A stretch of 36,088 nucleotides of DNA from Nemertoderma westbladi (GCA_032718475.1 JAUCBJ010001904.1:1-36088); one strand, 5' to 3'; positions 20,320 to 30,620 are shown, counted from the first letter of the stretch. Translations and numbers: made by a program. The notes: a model not told the origin generated them from the sequence alone.

Positions 20320-20420
20320 AACCTTGCCATCTATATTATTTTTCTTATATTTCAAACACATTCCCCATCCCCCAACGAATCTGGGGAAGATGGTAAAGAA
20401 CAAACAGCCTTCATTCTATT

Positions 20421-22433
20421 CTATGAGTATTCTTTAGGCCAGCACAGAATCCAATCAGGGCCATCCTTTTTGAACTCGGGTCGACTCCTATTGGCTAACT
20501 CCACTATAACTCGATGTGGCTTTTGTTTTTCAACATAACGGACTTCCTCTTCGATGGTTATCCGGAGATCCGCCCCCTTCGCGCGTCGGAACTCCATCAA
20601 TATAACAGCCAACTCTGCGACTCTATTCTCCATCCTCCCGTTGTACAAACACATTACCAAATCCGTCCCGCCCTCCATGTGGAACACAACCAGCTGATCG
20701 CCCCCGGGCGTGAAACTCAACCCTATTATGTCTGCCGTCGGGTGCGATTTCAACTCCTTAAAATCTTTCTTGTGATCCAACTTATAAATATGTTTCTCTG
20801 TGATCAACAATCCCCGAGATGTGGACTTCCCTTGCTTGTTCACCTTTTTTATGAAACCCGAAAAGAGAACTCCCCTTGATCCTTCTTCCTCCTGGGCCAA
20901 TAATCGGCTGGATACCGAAAGAAATGTCGCGGATGATAAATGCTCTCGCGGCAGCGCCAAGTAGTTCCCAGCCCAGGCTCTCATCAAACCCAATTGCTCC
21001 TTTTTCCCTTTCAAGGAATCCACTGCCAATATCTTCAATTTGATCGCGTGGTAGTCCTCTTGTTTAACGCTTTGTAGCAAGGCGAACATCCTCCAGCGGT
21101 AGAAGATCTTCTGCAACTTGAGACTGAACTTATAGAGAGCCCACGGTGGGGGCGGCCATACGATAGATTTACCGAAGTCCGGTGCATCTCTCACCCCCCG
21201 GAACAACTTACTAACAGCTAGGATGTAAGATCGCAGTTTGTAGGTTTTAAACTGTTTGATTATTTTGTAGACGTAGAACATTAAACGGAATCGCTGTCGA
21301 GCCATGGCACCTCGCCACATCTTCTGTAGAAACTTTAATATAAATGGTAGAAGCTGAAGTCTCGATTCCTCCAATATGTACAACGATTGTCGACTCCGCA
21401 CGTATATATTTCCTTCTCCGAGTTCGCAATCACCGAGAACTCCTTTGCCGTGGCAAATAATTCGGAGACCTTCTTCGATTTTCTTCCCGTAGTAGTTAGG
21501 CCAGGTGTAGACGGAGAGACACTTGTATCTCTGCATGAATTCCGCATGAGACATAGTGTGACAATAGCTATTCTGGCGGTATTTTATGTAGTTGAGGACT
21601 GCGTGTTCGCCAAGCTGCCTCAATACTGCCTCCCAATTGAACGACCCTGGTTTATTTGTATCATTGCCTCTTAGGCACCAAATGTAATGCGTCTTTCGGA
21701 ATGCAATGCGGTTCATGACCTGATTGAATGACCGTCGCATTCGTTGACTCACCGTGTTGGGAAACTCGTGACTGCTAGATAACCTCTTGCCTCTCTTTTG
21801 GATACCACCAGCGCTGCTATCAATATCTTTAAGAAAATCACTAATTCCCTTTTCATCCATATTTGCGTATATGTGACCTTGACCACGCTGTGGAACTCTT
21901 TCCAATAATAATTCCTTTAAACTAGGTATGTTTGAAGAATTTGCGAGATTGTAGAATTCTCTACTCCAAGAATCGGCATTCTTGGATATAAATCCATCAA
22001 CATTGTACACAACCTTCCCAGCAAAATGCGATATCGTGAACTGATTAGTGTCTTTTGTACCTTTGTACTGGCTGTAGCTCGATAGTTTTTGATTCAATGT
22101 CACCATCAGCATATTGTCATCAACATATCCTATATCCCGACAGCATTCATCGACCACCGACAACATTCCCTTATAAGACTGATCGATTAGTTCGCAGACC
22201 AACTTATTGGTTGTACAAGGAATCATCTCCCATTCCAATTTATCTCTAATTAACCTCTGTTGGGGTCTTCTTATTCCTTGTTCTACAATCACATTGTGCA
22301 GTTTCTCATTCACGTAGTTTATAACAAGCTGCTCGAATCCGTTGTGGGAGTCAGTGGTGTTGCCTTGGAAACCAGGAAAGTCTAGGAGCCCGAGAACATT
22401 GTGGCGATGGTGAACCTCAGGTGGCGTTGGCTC
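20421..22433 (-). CDS. MYO1D: Myosin exon 3: switch II, lever arm and TH1 tail
   Basis: The acceptor is AATCTTGTAG; 670 codons are open to the stop. It begins EPTPPEVHHRHNVLGLLDFP then GFQ (switch II, Glu replaced by Gln), NGFEQLVINYVNEKL (equals NSFEQFCINYCNEKL), FTISHFAGKVVYNVDGFISKN, and THYIWCLRGNDTNKPGSF (equals HYVRCIKPND). The converter and IQ-like helices (FLQKMWRGAMARQRFRLM and YKIIKQFKTYKLRSYI) precede the TH1 tail, which in myosin ID binds acidic phospholipids. Retention of the whole tail argues against simple neutral decay. Confidence 0.88.
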   Translation of the reverse strand, partial: EPTPPEVHHRHNVLGLLDFPGFQGNTTDSHNGFEQLVINYVNEKLHNVIVEQGIRRPQQRLIRDKLEWEMIPCTTNKLVCELIDQSYKGMLSVVDECCRDIGYVDDNMLMVTLNQKLSSYSQYKGTKDTNQFTISHFAGKVVYNVDGFISKNADSWSREFYNLANSSNIPSLKELLLERVPQRGQGHIYANMDEKGISDFLKDIDSSAGGIQKRGKRLSSSHEFPNTVSQRMRRSFNQVMNRIAFRKTHYIWCLRGNDTNKPGSFNWEAVLRQLGEHAVLNYIKYRQNSYCHTMSHAEFMQRYKCLSVYTWPNYYGKKIEEGLRIICHGKGVLGDCELGEGNIYVRSRQSLYILEESRLQLLPFILKFLQKMWRGAMARQRFRLMFYVYKIIKQFKTYKLRSYILAVSKLFRGVRDAPDFGKSIVWPPPPWALYKFSLKLQKIFYRWRMFALLQSVKQEDYHAIKLKILAVDSLKGKKEQLGLMRAWAGNYLALPREHLSSATFLSVSSRLLAQEEEGSRGVLFSGFIKKVNKQGKSTSRGLLITEKHIYKLDHKKDFKELKSHPTADIIGLSFTPGGDQLVVFHMEGGTDLVMCLYNGRMENRVAELAVILMEFRRAKGADLRITIEEEVRYVEKQKPHRVIVELANRSRPEFKKDGPDWILCWPKEYS

Positions 22434-24134
22434 CTACAAGATTATGAAAAAACTTGAGATAAAATTATTAAAATCATGATATTTTATTTAAAGAACAAAG
22501 ATTGGGACACCCAAAGCTCAAACACCTCCAAGTGCTTAATATGTTATATGATGCATTTATAAGTATGGTTTATAGTTGTCGCTACAGAATAAGATCCTGT
22601 ACAGAATATAGTAATATTTCATTTAGAATTAATAATTCGCCAGAGGTATTGTTGTCTTTAAATCTACCCAAATCAAAGCCAACGCTTATTACATACCTGA
22701 ATTTTATTGACGACCTCTATCAGCCAGTAGACGATTCCCTCAAATAGGGAATCAATAAGATTGTTCGTCGTCTTCACGGCTTCTTCTACGCTGTTACCCC
22801 AGTCTATAGCGTCGCCCATGGCAACCTGGCTATGGAAACACAAAGTCTGACTCAGTTGGCCAGGCGTTACCCCTAGCAACGCCGCAGCCGGTTCCATGTA
22901 GGTGGTTACACAGTCAGGATCTATGGTAGCCTCCATATCGGAGTCCGCAATGAACTCTACGTTGCCTAGTAACAGCACAGCAGCAACAGTCCGCCACACT
23001 GTCTCGCATTGGTCTGTGTCCAACCCGGCAGCACGGAGAGCGTTGGCCGTCTCTGTGTAAACGTCCGCCCAATCATATACCTCGGGTACCTATAGGAGAT
23101 GTTGATAAATGAAAATGAGAGAGTAATACAATTATATGTAATATCCGTGGAGGGTGGACGCAATTACAACCTTTTCCGAATTCATATCTCGTCTCAAAGT
23201 TAAATTATCAATTAAGGGAAATCCCATGCCATACAGATATATATTATACAGAAAAACGTATTCCTTTTTAATACCTTTTTTTTTTATCTAAACCATATTT
23301 TAACCTTAATGTTTGTAATGAGGTGGTATGATAATTTTAAAATTGATAAATTCATCAACTCAATTTGTAAGTTATAACTACCGCACGTGAAATTACCTGG
23401 GATTCTTTAAGGATTGAAAAGTTTTGCCAGTTCCTTGTGAGGTTCAATCGATGTATGACGTCATCCGGAGAGCCGAGCAGGAGGGTATAGAAAACTAAGT
23501 AGTTGCTCTCGCCTTCTGTAGTCATGGAAACTCTGGTCTTCTCGAAATAACAAAGGTTAACCGCGGCGCCAACGAGAAGTGACCGAAAATCGTAATATAA
23601 TTGGTGGCTGATGACGCAACGTGTTGCTGTCTCGTTGCCCTTGGTTACTGCGCTAACAAAAGGCCTCAACGCGTCAACGCAGCTCCGTAAACTCATTAAC
23701 TCACGCCCTCTAGCGGCAGTCTCCGATACAGCGTTCAAGTAACCAAGACAACGAGACAATGTGTAACTCTTCCCCGAGTTTGTTTCCCCGACTATGAGGA
23801 TGTTTGTGTCCCTCCGGAATCGAAGGAGATCCGTTAACGCAATCTGAGCGACTCCGTACACGTGAGCAGGTAGTTGGTAAGTCTCCTTCCCCTTGTAGGT
23901 CTCTATCTGTTTCGTCCATTCCGTTTCGCTATGCGTTTCGTACATGGGGTTTACCAGGACCACGGAATCCGCGATGTAGGTAGACTCGCGTTTCGCGTAG
24001 AACCTCGCCCGGAGAACCTCCAGGACCAGTTCCTCGTCGACATCTTCTATAACCGCCAAGTCTTCTACTTCCTCGACGCCGGTCTCGAAACTCTCGCTAG
24101 TTTCGATCGGATCCGCGGGTTTATCTATTGCCAT
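20421..24134 (-). CDS. MYO1D: Class I unconventional myosin (ID/IG-like), three exons, divergent motor and apparent frameshift
   Basis: The exons are 24134-23397, 23091-22697 and 22433-20421 on the minus strand, about 1047 residues, close to human myosin ID (about 1000). The start is ATG at 24134 in a good context (GATACCATGG). The order is a short acidic N-terminus, motor, two IQ-like helices and a TH1 membrane-binding tail. The neck-tail segment (WPPPPWALYKF, IFYRWRMFALLQS, LKGKKEQLGLMRAWAGNYLA, GGDQLVVFHM) closely matches the myosin ID/IG pattern. In the motor, the P-loop is GETNSGKS instead of GESGAGKT, switch I is NETATRC instead of NxNSSRF, and switch II is DFPGFQ instead of DIxGFE. Exon 2 needs a two-base correction near 23036-23043 to stay in frame. 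It may be a degenerate paralogue, a pseudogene, or contain an assembly error. Confidence 0.82.
22697..23091 (-). pseudogene. MYO1D: Myosin exon 2: motor middle, with two-base frameshift
   Basis: The acceptor is CTCCTATAG and the donor GTATGTA (minus). The first frame reads VPEVYDWADVYTETANAL, and after a CTCTCT run the homologous frame resumes two bases off as RAAGLDTDQCETVWRTVAAV, then LLLGNVEF, to EVVNKIQ. The exon is 395 nt, whereas 393 would keep phase 0 with both neighbours. Without correction, translation reaches a stop within about 25 codons. The sequence on both sides is otherwise conserved motor, so a recent indel or a sequence error is likely. Confidence 0.7.
23397..24134 (-). CDS. 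MYO1D: Myosin exon 1: N-terminus, P-loop, switch I
   Basis: It encodes 246 residues from MAIDKPADP to ILKESQ; the donor is GTAATT (minus strand, just below 23397), phase 0. The motor begins at about residue 20 (GVEEVEDLAVIEDVDEELVL, like the GVDDMVLL...NLKxRF start of class I motors). The P-loop GETNSGKS is at about 116-123, and the switch I region NETATRC is followed by LYYDFRSLLVGAAVNLCYFE, equivalent to the FDFxGxxxGGxIxxYLLEKSRV block. GESNYLVFYTLL equals GERNFHIFYQLL. Confidence 0.85.
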
Positions 24135-24299
24135 GGTATCCACCAGTCAAGGATTAAAAAAATGTTATTTAATAGTTTTATGTACAATAATTATTCAAAA
24201 CTGGAAACGTTATTTGTCTTATACTTAATGGGTAGTTTGAACTTGCTTTATTATATTAGACCATCACCCTTAATACAACAACCATTTTAAGCAGGTCAG
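24135..24299 (-). promoter_or_regulatory. Upstream region of the myosin gene
   Basis: This 165 bp AT-rich stretch lies between the myosin ATG and the GC-rich mobile-element block. The 5' UTR and promoter should lie here or beyond the insertion; I see no convincing TATA box or other core element. Confidence 0.25.
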
Positions 24300-25212
24300 A
24301 GCACCCCCCCCCCCCCCCCCGTCGGAGCACCCCCCCCGCCCGTACGGCTACACCAGTTCTGGTTCTCTCGCCCAGTGCCTGTAAGTGGGGTATCACTCTC
24401 TGACAGTCCCAACCGCGCCAGTTCTAGTCGGCGCTTCAGTTTGGCTTGATGTTGCATAAGCCCCCTTAGTTGGGCATGCAAATCATCCCGCCTGCGCTTA
24501 CCCTCTACCTCTAAATCTCTCATCTCTCGTACATTTTGCTCGGACAACCCATCGGTGTTCATCTCCCGCTCTCTACACTTCTCAGCTCTCTCTCTATTCT
24601 CCCTTTCCCACTCTCTAACACTCTGGTCTAGCGCCATAATATCTAAATCATATGCCAGATTTATCTCCCGCACCCTTCTTTCTTTTTCGGAGGATGTAGC
24701 AGACTTATCGGTTGCGACGGACTCCCGTCGCCCCTCCGTCCTACCAACTTTCCCCTGCTTCCCGGAACTTCCTCCGACCGACGAGACCGAATCCTCGGAG
24801 TTAACCTCGGATTCGCCCTCCTGCGGTCTCCTCCAACCCACTAATTTTACTCCCCGGGCATCGACTAAGTATGGCCCTATGTACACTACACTAGGCTGCC
24901 TACCCCTACACTCCCATAGTTCAATCAGTTCGTTGGCAACTCCCCTCGCCCTCTCCTCGGCTAGTTCTCTCTGCCCAAATACGCATTAGGTAATCAAAGT
25001 GTCTATTCGACTCACCTAGTCGTTTCCTCAATCTCACCCTCATCTATCTTCGCCCCTCCTTTGGCCTCTCTCAGTCGCTCCCGGGTCGCGAGGTAGGCTC
25101 GTCGGAGCCGGTCGCAGACTCCGACGTCCTCGTTGCCGACATCTCCTCTATCCTTCCGTGTCCAGCATCGTACCGTCGGCCCCCACCGTCGCCGTTCCGG
25201 TGGACCGTCCAT
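24296..25212 (-). pseudogene. Charged, Gag-like or unknown mobile-element ORF, two pieces
   Basis: Piece one (25212-25012) encodes Arg/Glu-rich VCDRLRRAYLATRERLREAK ... IEETTR and ends at a stop overlapping the donor-like GTGAGTCG. Piece two reads ELAEERARGVANELIELWE, then PSVVYIGPYLVDARGVKLVG, a Ser-rich stretch, a charged helical stretch, and ends in the poly(G) tract. A 42-44 nt intron or a frameshift would join them (TTR|ELAEERA). Codon use is GC-rich, unlike the neighbouring genes. The highly charged helix without zinc knuckle or protease motif would fit a retroelement Gag or an accessory ORF, but I cannot recognise it firmly. Confidence 0.4.
24304..24320 (+). repeat. Poly(C) run of 17 at the edge of the GC-rich element block
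   Basis: Seventeen C in a row are followed shortly by CCCCCCC (24331-24337) in a near repeat of GGAGCACCCC. It lies exactly where sequence composition changes from AT-rich to GC-rich, and may mark an element end or a slippage-prone assembly joint. Confidence 0.85.
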
Positions 25213-25570
25213 CGTCCTCGGCCTGTGGCTGGGCCGGCGACATCGGCACGTCGACCGCCGCTATGTGTCGACCCGTCTCTCTCCCCTCTCGACTCGTCCT
25301 CTGGTTGTAGACGGCCCCCCTCATCTTCGGTTACCGGGTCGCCCGTTATCGATGGGTCCAGCGTCGTGGGTTTATACCATCTCGTCGCGGCCTCGCGGAT
25401 CGCTAGATCGCCGTCTGAGGTCCGCGGCGGTGTCGTTTATCTCTCTTGACTCATCTTTATACTGGCTGGCAGTCGCAGTCTCGATAGTAGGCCCTGGGTA
25501 ACTTTGTAACTGTGACGGGATCGATGGATCCCGATTTATCCAGTTTGGGTTTATATACGCGTCCCCGCCG

Positions 25571-26054
25571 TGTGAGTGAAAAGGGTTGTTGTAAGTCCTT
25601 CTGATATTGCTGATACAGTGATGCGGTTGATAGTATAATATATACAGAGATAGCACCAGATAATAGAATAGTTGTATAAGTATACTGATGACGGCGGCGA
25701 CGGTTACAAAGTGTTACCGTCGTGCCCTAGCTAATCGAACGACTGAGTAAACTGAATAACTGATTGCTGTCAACTGGTTATATTGCATGGGTTGGCCTTG
25801 TTACTGTACCTAGCCGGTGCCTCCCTCCCATTGGCTAATATCCTACTTGTCACCCTTTGCCCCCCTCTGAAGTGCTTCCCTTCGCCCTTGCTATTCTCTC
25901 TCTGTCAGGGGTGTAGCCCCTGACCCCTATTGTGTGTTTCTCCTTCCCACTTTATTGGGGTGACACGAGGTTGATATTGGTAATCAACCTCGTGCTCCCA
26001 ATATTGCTTAACGGCTTACTTTGTGGGGTGTTAGCGGAATTGAATACGCTAACA
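25571..26054 (-). mobile_element. Possible LTR-like or leader region of the element
   Basis: On the minus strand the segment begins TGTTAGCG (with an internal short palindrome TGTTAGCGG/CGCTAACA) and can be ended at ...CACTCACA, giving about 484 bp with TG...CA ends upstream of the charged ORF. It contains AATAAA (minus) near its start and TATATA-like sequence near its end, an order unlike a standard LTR. No second copy, primer-binding site or target duplication was found, so this is tentative. Confidence 0.22.
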
Positions 26055-28318
26055 GTTCCTGACTGATCCCTTCGGGGTTCGGGAAGGGTGGGACGGACAT
26101 GCGAACGGGTCGACCGACTAACGTCGGTCTAACCGACTAAAGGGTTCGACGAGGACTGCCTTCCTGACGTGGGTTCCACAACCGGCGTTAGTACGAGCCT
26201 GAATAAGGACTCGGAAAACCACCAACCGTTGGGGCTCACGACGGGCTGACAGACATCCTTGCCAAGCCGTACTGGTTCCTGACCGATCCCTTCGGGGTTC
26301 GGGAAGGGTGGGACGGACACGCAACGGGGTCGAAAGACAAAGGACTGGACTCTACTGGCCTACCGACTGTTCAGAGCAGCTTCTCGGCTGCCGAAGCGAC
26401 TACGAGCCTGAATAAGGACTCGGAAAGCCTAGGTGGTTGGGTCCCTGCGATGAACCAACGGACCCCTAGCCAAGCCATACTGGTTCCTGATGACCAATCC
26501 CTTCAGGGTTCGGGAAGGGTGGGACGGACACGCAAATGGGTCCACCGACATGACAGACCCCTAGCCAAGCCGTACTGGTTCCTGATGACCGATCCCTTCG
26601 GGGTTCGGGAAGGGTGGGACGGACACACAACAGGGTCGACCGACACCGACACTACGGTACCGAGACTAGGACCGGGGGAAAATTGGGGAACATTAGTTAG
26701 GCTAAAAATCTGAGCAAACAGTGGGTAATTAAATAATATACTGTAGGGATTTATATTGTCGTGTTATATTATTGTGAATATTTGGTGTATATTGGTTTGG
26801 GGAAGCCCAACTTATTCTCAATCAAGGTTCAACTGTAGGGAAGTTACATTAAAGAGTATATCCAACCAATGAAACTTTTCCTCAACCGCAATCTTGCATT
26901 TAAGAACGTCTTCCTTCTCCACTACCAATATCCGGTGACTGGCCGGGATTCCGTGGTCTGAAAAGTTCCGCCTCCAGCATCGGCGTTTTCCCCCATGGTG
27001 TCGGGAATAACGGCAACATCAGTCCCAATCGGAGCCACCTCCCGACATCCGTGAACTAAGGGAAAGGAGCAGGCTACATGGGCGGGCTTTTCTAACCAAA
27101 ACAATAAATGTTATCATTAAAAATTGAGGGAAAGGAGCAGGTTACATGGGCGGGCTTTTTTAACCAAAACAATAAACGTAATCATTACAAATTGAGTTAA
27201 AGGAGCAGATTACATGGGCGGGCTATTCTAACCAAAACAATAAACGTTATCATTACAAATTGAGGGAAAGGAGCAGATTACATGGGCGGGCTTTTCTAAC
27301 CAAAACAATAAACGTTATCATTACAAATTGAGGGAAAGGAGCAGATTACATGGGCGGGCTTTTCTAACCAAGACAATAAACGTTATCATTACAAATTGAG
27401 GGAAAGGAGCAGATTACATTGGTGGGATTTTCTAACCAAAACAATAAACGTTATCATTACAAATTGAGGGAAAGGAGCAGATTACATGGGCGGGCTTTTC
27501 TAACCAAAACAATAAATGTTATCATTACAAATTGAGGGAGAGGAGCAGGTTACATGGGCGGGTTTTTCTAACCCAAACAATAAACATCATAACAAATTGA
27601 TGGAAAGGAGCAGTTAAATAAATTAAATATATTAATTAATCAAAGTTGTTGCCGTTATTCCCGACACCATGGGGAAAAACGCCGATGCTGGAGGCTGAAT
27701 TTTCAGACCACGGGATTCCGGCCAGTCACCGGATATTGGGAATGGAGAAGGAATACTTTCTGAGATGCAAGATTGCAATTGACGAAACGTTGCATTGGTT
27801 GGATATAATCTTTTAATGTAACTTCCCTACAGTTGAATCTTGATTGAGAATAAGTTGGGCTTCCCCACGCCACACCAATATACACCAAATATTCACAATA
27901 ATATACGACAATATGAATTCCTACAGTACATTAATTAATTACCCACTATTCGCTTTAGATTTGAACCTAACTAATGTTCCCCATTTTCCCTCGGTCCTAG
28001 TCCCGGTACCGTAGTGTCGGTGTCGGTTGACCCTGTTGCGTGTCCGTCCCACCCTTCCCGAACCCCGAGGGGATCGGTCATCAGGAAAGCGGTACGGCTT
28101 GGCTAAGGGTCGGTCAAGTCGGTAGACCCGGTTGCGTGTCCATCCCACCCTTCCCGAACCCCGAGGGGATTGGTCATCAGGAAAGCGGTACGGCTTGGCT
28201 AGGGGTCTGTCGGTTCATTGCAGGGTCCCAACCACCTAAGCTTTCCGAGTCCCTTTCAGGTTCGTAGTCGCTTCGGTAGCCGAGAAGCTGCTCCGAATAG
28301 TCGGTAGACCAGTAGAGT
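26055..28318. mobile_element. Foldback element with long arms and a minisatellite core
   Basis: The left arm (about 26349-27030) and right arm (about 27645-28318) are inverted repeats: for example ACTCTACTGGCCTACCGACT at 26349 pairs with the sequence ending at about 28318, and CCCCATGGTGTCGGGAATAA near 26992 pairs with TTATTCCCGACACCATGGGG near 27655. Between them is a 68 bp minisatellite. Outside the left arm (26055-26348) are extra direct copies of the arm's subterminal repeat (CCCTTCGGGGTTCGGGAAGG), which also occurs inverted in the right arm. There are no ORFs of note; the element must be non-autonomous. Confidence 0.75.
27055..27615 (-). repeat. 68 bp minisatellite at the core of the foldback element, about nine copies
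   Basis: The units contain GGAAAGGAGCAGATTACATG and TAACCAAAACAATAAACGTT. Read on the minus strand they match the FKBP15 intron array at 1122-2470 over the full period at roughly three-quarters identity by eye, including the shared TTTATTGTTTTGGTTA and CTGCTCCTTTCCC blocks. Confidence 0.9.
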
Positions 28319-28589
28319 AAACTAACACATTATTTAAACAAAGTGCTACATTACCTGATTAAACTAACACATTATTTACTGATTTGTTGACTTTGTAATT
28401 TATGGGAAACTAAATAAGTTAATCTTGCACATTTAATTATTATAGGTCATATGTTTATCAATATTATGTTTGTGTAATTTGGTGGATTATTTTTCAATTA
28501 TATTCCGGGAAAAATGAAACAAGTTAATTAAAAATAAATTATAACTCTCGTAAATGCAAAATATTTAACTAACACGCCTATTTAGGAAA

Positions 28590-28665
28590 ATGAATTGGTT
28601 ACATAGGCGACAGGCGTGCTTTTTTAACCATCACAATAAAGGATGTCATAATATATGAAAGAACC
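28590..28665 (-). repeat. Solo degenerate copy of the 68 bp repeat
   Basis: The segment GAATTGGTTACATAGGCGAC ... TTTTTTAACCATCACAATAA resembles one unit of the 27055-27615 array, with the same spacing of GGTTACAT, GGCG and TTTTTAACC...ACAATAAA. It lies about 270 bp past the foldback element in an otherwise featureless AT-rich stretch (28320-28790). Confidence 0.5.
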
Positions 28666-28919
28666 AAGTTACAGAAGCGGTATTTTTTACTCTACATTTT
28701 TCGCTGTTGGACATATTTTAATTACACTGGCACATTATCAACGATTTGGCTAAAAATTATGTGCTAAAATTATTTCATTATGTTGTACAATATTGAAATC
28801 ATGTGCCAGAGAAATATTAAATTATATGCCATTGGTAAAACAAATTATATTTCAGAATATTAAAATTATGTCGGGCCGCAGAAATCATTCATATCTATAT
28901 TTTAAATATATTGTTTCAG

Positions 28920-30620
28920 GTCCATTGGCGATTCCAGCGGGAATGGAAGTGCCTATAGACGAACCACCAACGCTATATATCCACGGTTACAGAAACGTCA
29001 CCGCCACTCATTCTCTGGGTACAGTCGCCGCCGTCCAGTACGCCTACACCAGCGGCCGGGAAGCAGTGGAATGCGGAGGCGACGGCAACTGTATGTACCT
29101 GACGATACGCCACTCAACTTCATGGAAACCGGGCGACTCTATTCCGTTCAAGAACTCAGAGGGTTGGTCGCAAATCAACTGTGGGCTCGGGGGGATATAT
29201 ACAGGGACTTTTTATTACCAATCTTGCCAGCGGGTTGTACGTACAGGACTAGAGTGGGGGGACCAATTTTCACTTTCTATTTTGTCTAACATTCTAAATT
29301 TACATAAACGTATTTTCAATTCGGGTACTGGGGTAATTAACATGGTGGGCCGATATATCGCGGAACTATTTCTAGGGTACATACAGGATTTGGGGCCGCA
29401 CTATGTATCCCTTATACGGCGTACACAAATTAATCAGTTGTCTAGCCACCACACATACTTGCCGTTGCCATCAAACCCAGCAGTTATTGTTTTAGAAAAT
29501 GAAATCAATGAAGTTCCATCCAGACCGTATAATGTTGCCAGGGAGCCCGTTGTAGGAACCAATAGCGGTGAGGGAGTGCAGGACCGCATTAATGTTGGTG
29601 TTGTTTCTGATGGTGGCATTACCAACAGGTTGGAAGAGGAAATTGACGGTTGGAGCTCGAGTGAGGAGGGATCAGACAGCGACGGTGGATTGACAGACAC
29701 TGAGGTCGATTGCCAGGACTTTGTAACAGTTGGGCGCTGTGAGAACTGTCTTCGGCAAACTGTGGAGAGGATGGAGGTACAACTGAGGACGTTTGTGGGA
29801 AGATTATTAACTCGACAGTTTGGAGAATTGAAACGTGGTGGTCGTGGGGAATTCGTTTTGTGTGGGCAATGTAAGGCCTACTTTACAACAAACTCAACTC
29901 ATCCGAAGTGGAGTGATGGTGGACCGGCCTATCTATGGTCGTTAGTGACCACCGCCACAGAAGGGTCAGTGTGGAAGATTATTCCACAAACATTCAGGAA
30001 TGCGTGGGAGGGAGTTGGAAATAGATATTCGCCATCGATCCGAGCAAACCTCCATATTCCACCCTCTTTTAATGACATTACCTCAACTAGGGCGTGATTT
30101 GCAACCGAGGTTGGGAGTTTAATGGATGCCCGGATCATAAACGCCCTCAACAAATTCCTCTGCTAAGCCATCCGGTGCCCTATGGGTTGTGGGGGGTTCA
30201 TAGACGAGGGAAACCTCCTACAGTTACACCACTTTCTTTTTGGATCTTTCTTTTCTATTTGTGGAGCCCCAGTTTCTCCTGGTTCAAACCGAAACCTCAT
30301 CTGGCACAAGGTACACGGGAGGATTGGTTGATTCGGTCGACATTACTTTCTTGGGAAGTGGCACCGAGTCTCGTCTTTGACCGCAAACAGCTACCGTGGT
30401 CCCGAACATGGTGAGAGACGGGAAGGTTGGTCGCTACAACAGCAGTTTACCTGTATTTAAGAATATGGGTGGCTACCATGGATTGTCTGTGGCATCACTG
30501 GCGGCGCTTAGCGGCATTTTGGGAATTGGTACTTTTCAAACACACTTAAACACTCGAGTATCGAATGGCCATAATGCTAACTTACAAACACACTTCTTAC
30601 ACTTACATTCCATTTAATTT
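28920..30620 (+). pseudogene. Decayed mobile-element-like ORF with OTU-like motif
   Basis: The main open stretch runs to a TGA at 30095-30097. It may begin after an acceptor (GTTTCAG at 28919) or at the ATG near 28943. CGGDGNCMYLTIRHS resembles the DGNC box of OTU cysteine proteases; the expected continuation (YSVQELRGLVANQLW...YRDFL) lies in another frame at 29130-29215, implying a frameshift. Downstream come an acidic Ser-rich linker, a C-x2-C pair (GRCENC, LCGQC) and a Trp-rich block (WSDGGPAYLWSLV). Past the stop the same frame continues as VGSLMDARIINALNKFLC, a TAA at 30164-30166, then AIRCPMGCGGFIDEGN, and a TGA at 30329-30331. I recall similar cysteine/Trp-rich blocks in large uncharacterised invertebrate repeat proteins, but I cannot name the family. 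Confidence 0.5.

Larger units (their letters stand above)
17982..20420. other. Convergent intergenic spacer
   Basis: This AT-rich spacer lies between the FKBP15 and myosin stop codons. The first clear plus-strand AATAAA I see is at 19135-19140, so either the FKBP15 3' UTR is long or a variant poly(A) signal is used. Apart from the 46 bp and 21 bp tandem repeats I see no genes or RNA features; the short ORFs here have AT-driven composition and no recognisable product. Confidence 0.6.

Noticed and set aside
24135-24143. Upstream GTG as the myosin start
   Set aside because: Animal genes start at ATG; the ATG at 24134 has a good context (ACCATGG) and a plausible N-terminus.
25133-25501. Plus-strand Arg/Ser/Pro-rich ORFs opposite the charged ORF
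   Set aside because: These are probably shadows of the GC-rich minus-strand reading; no motif and atypical composition.
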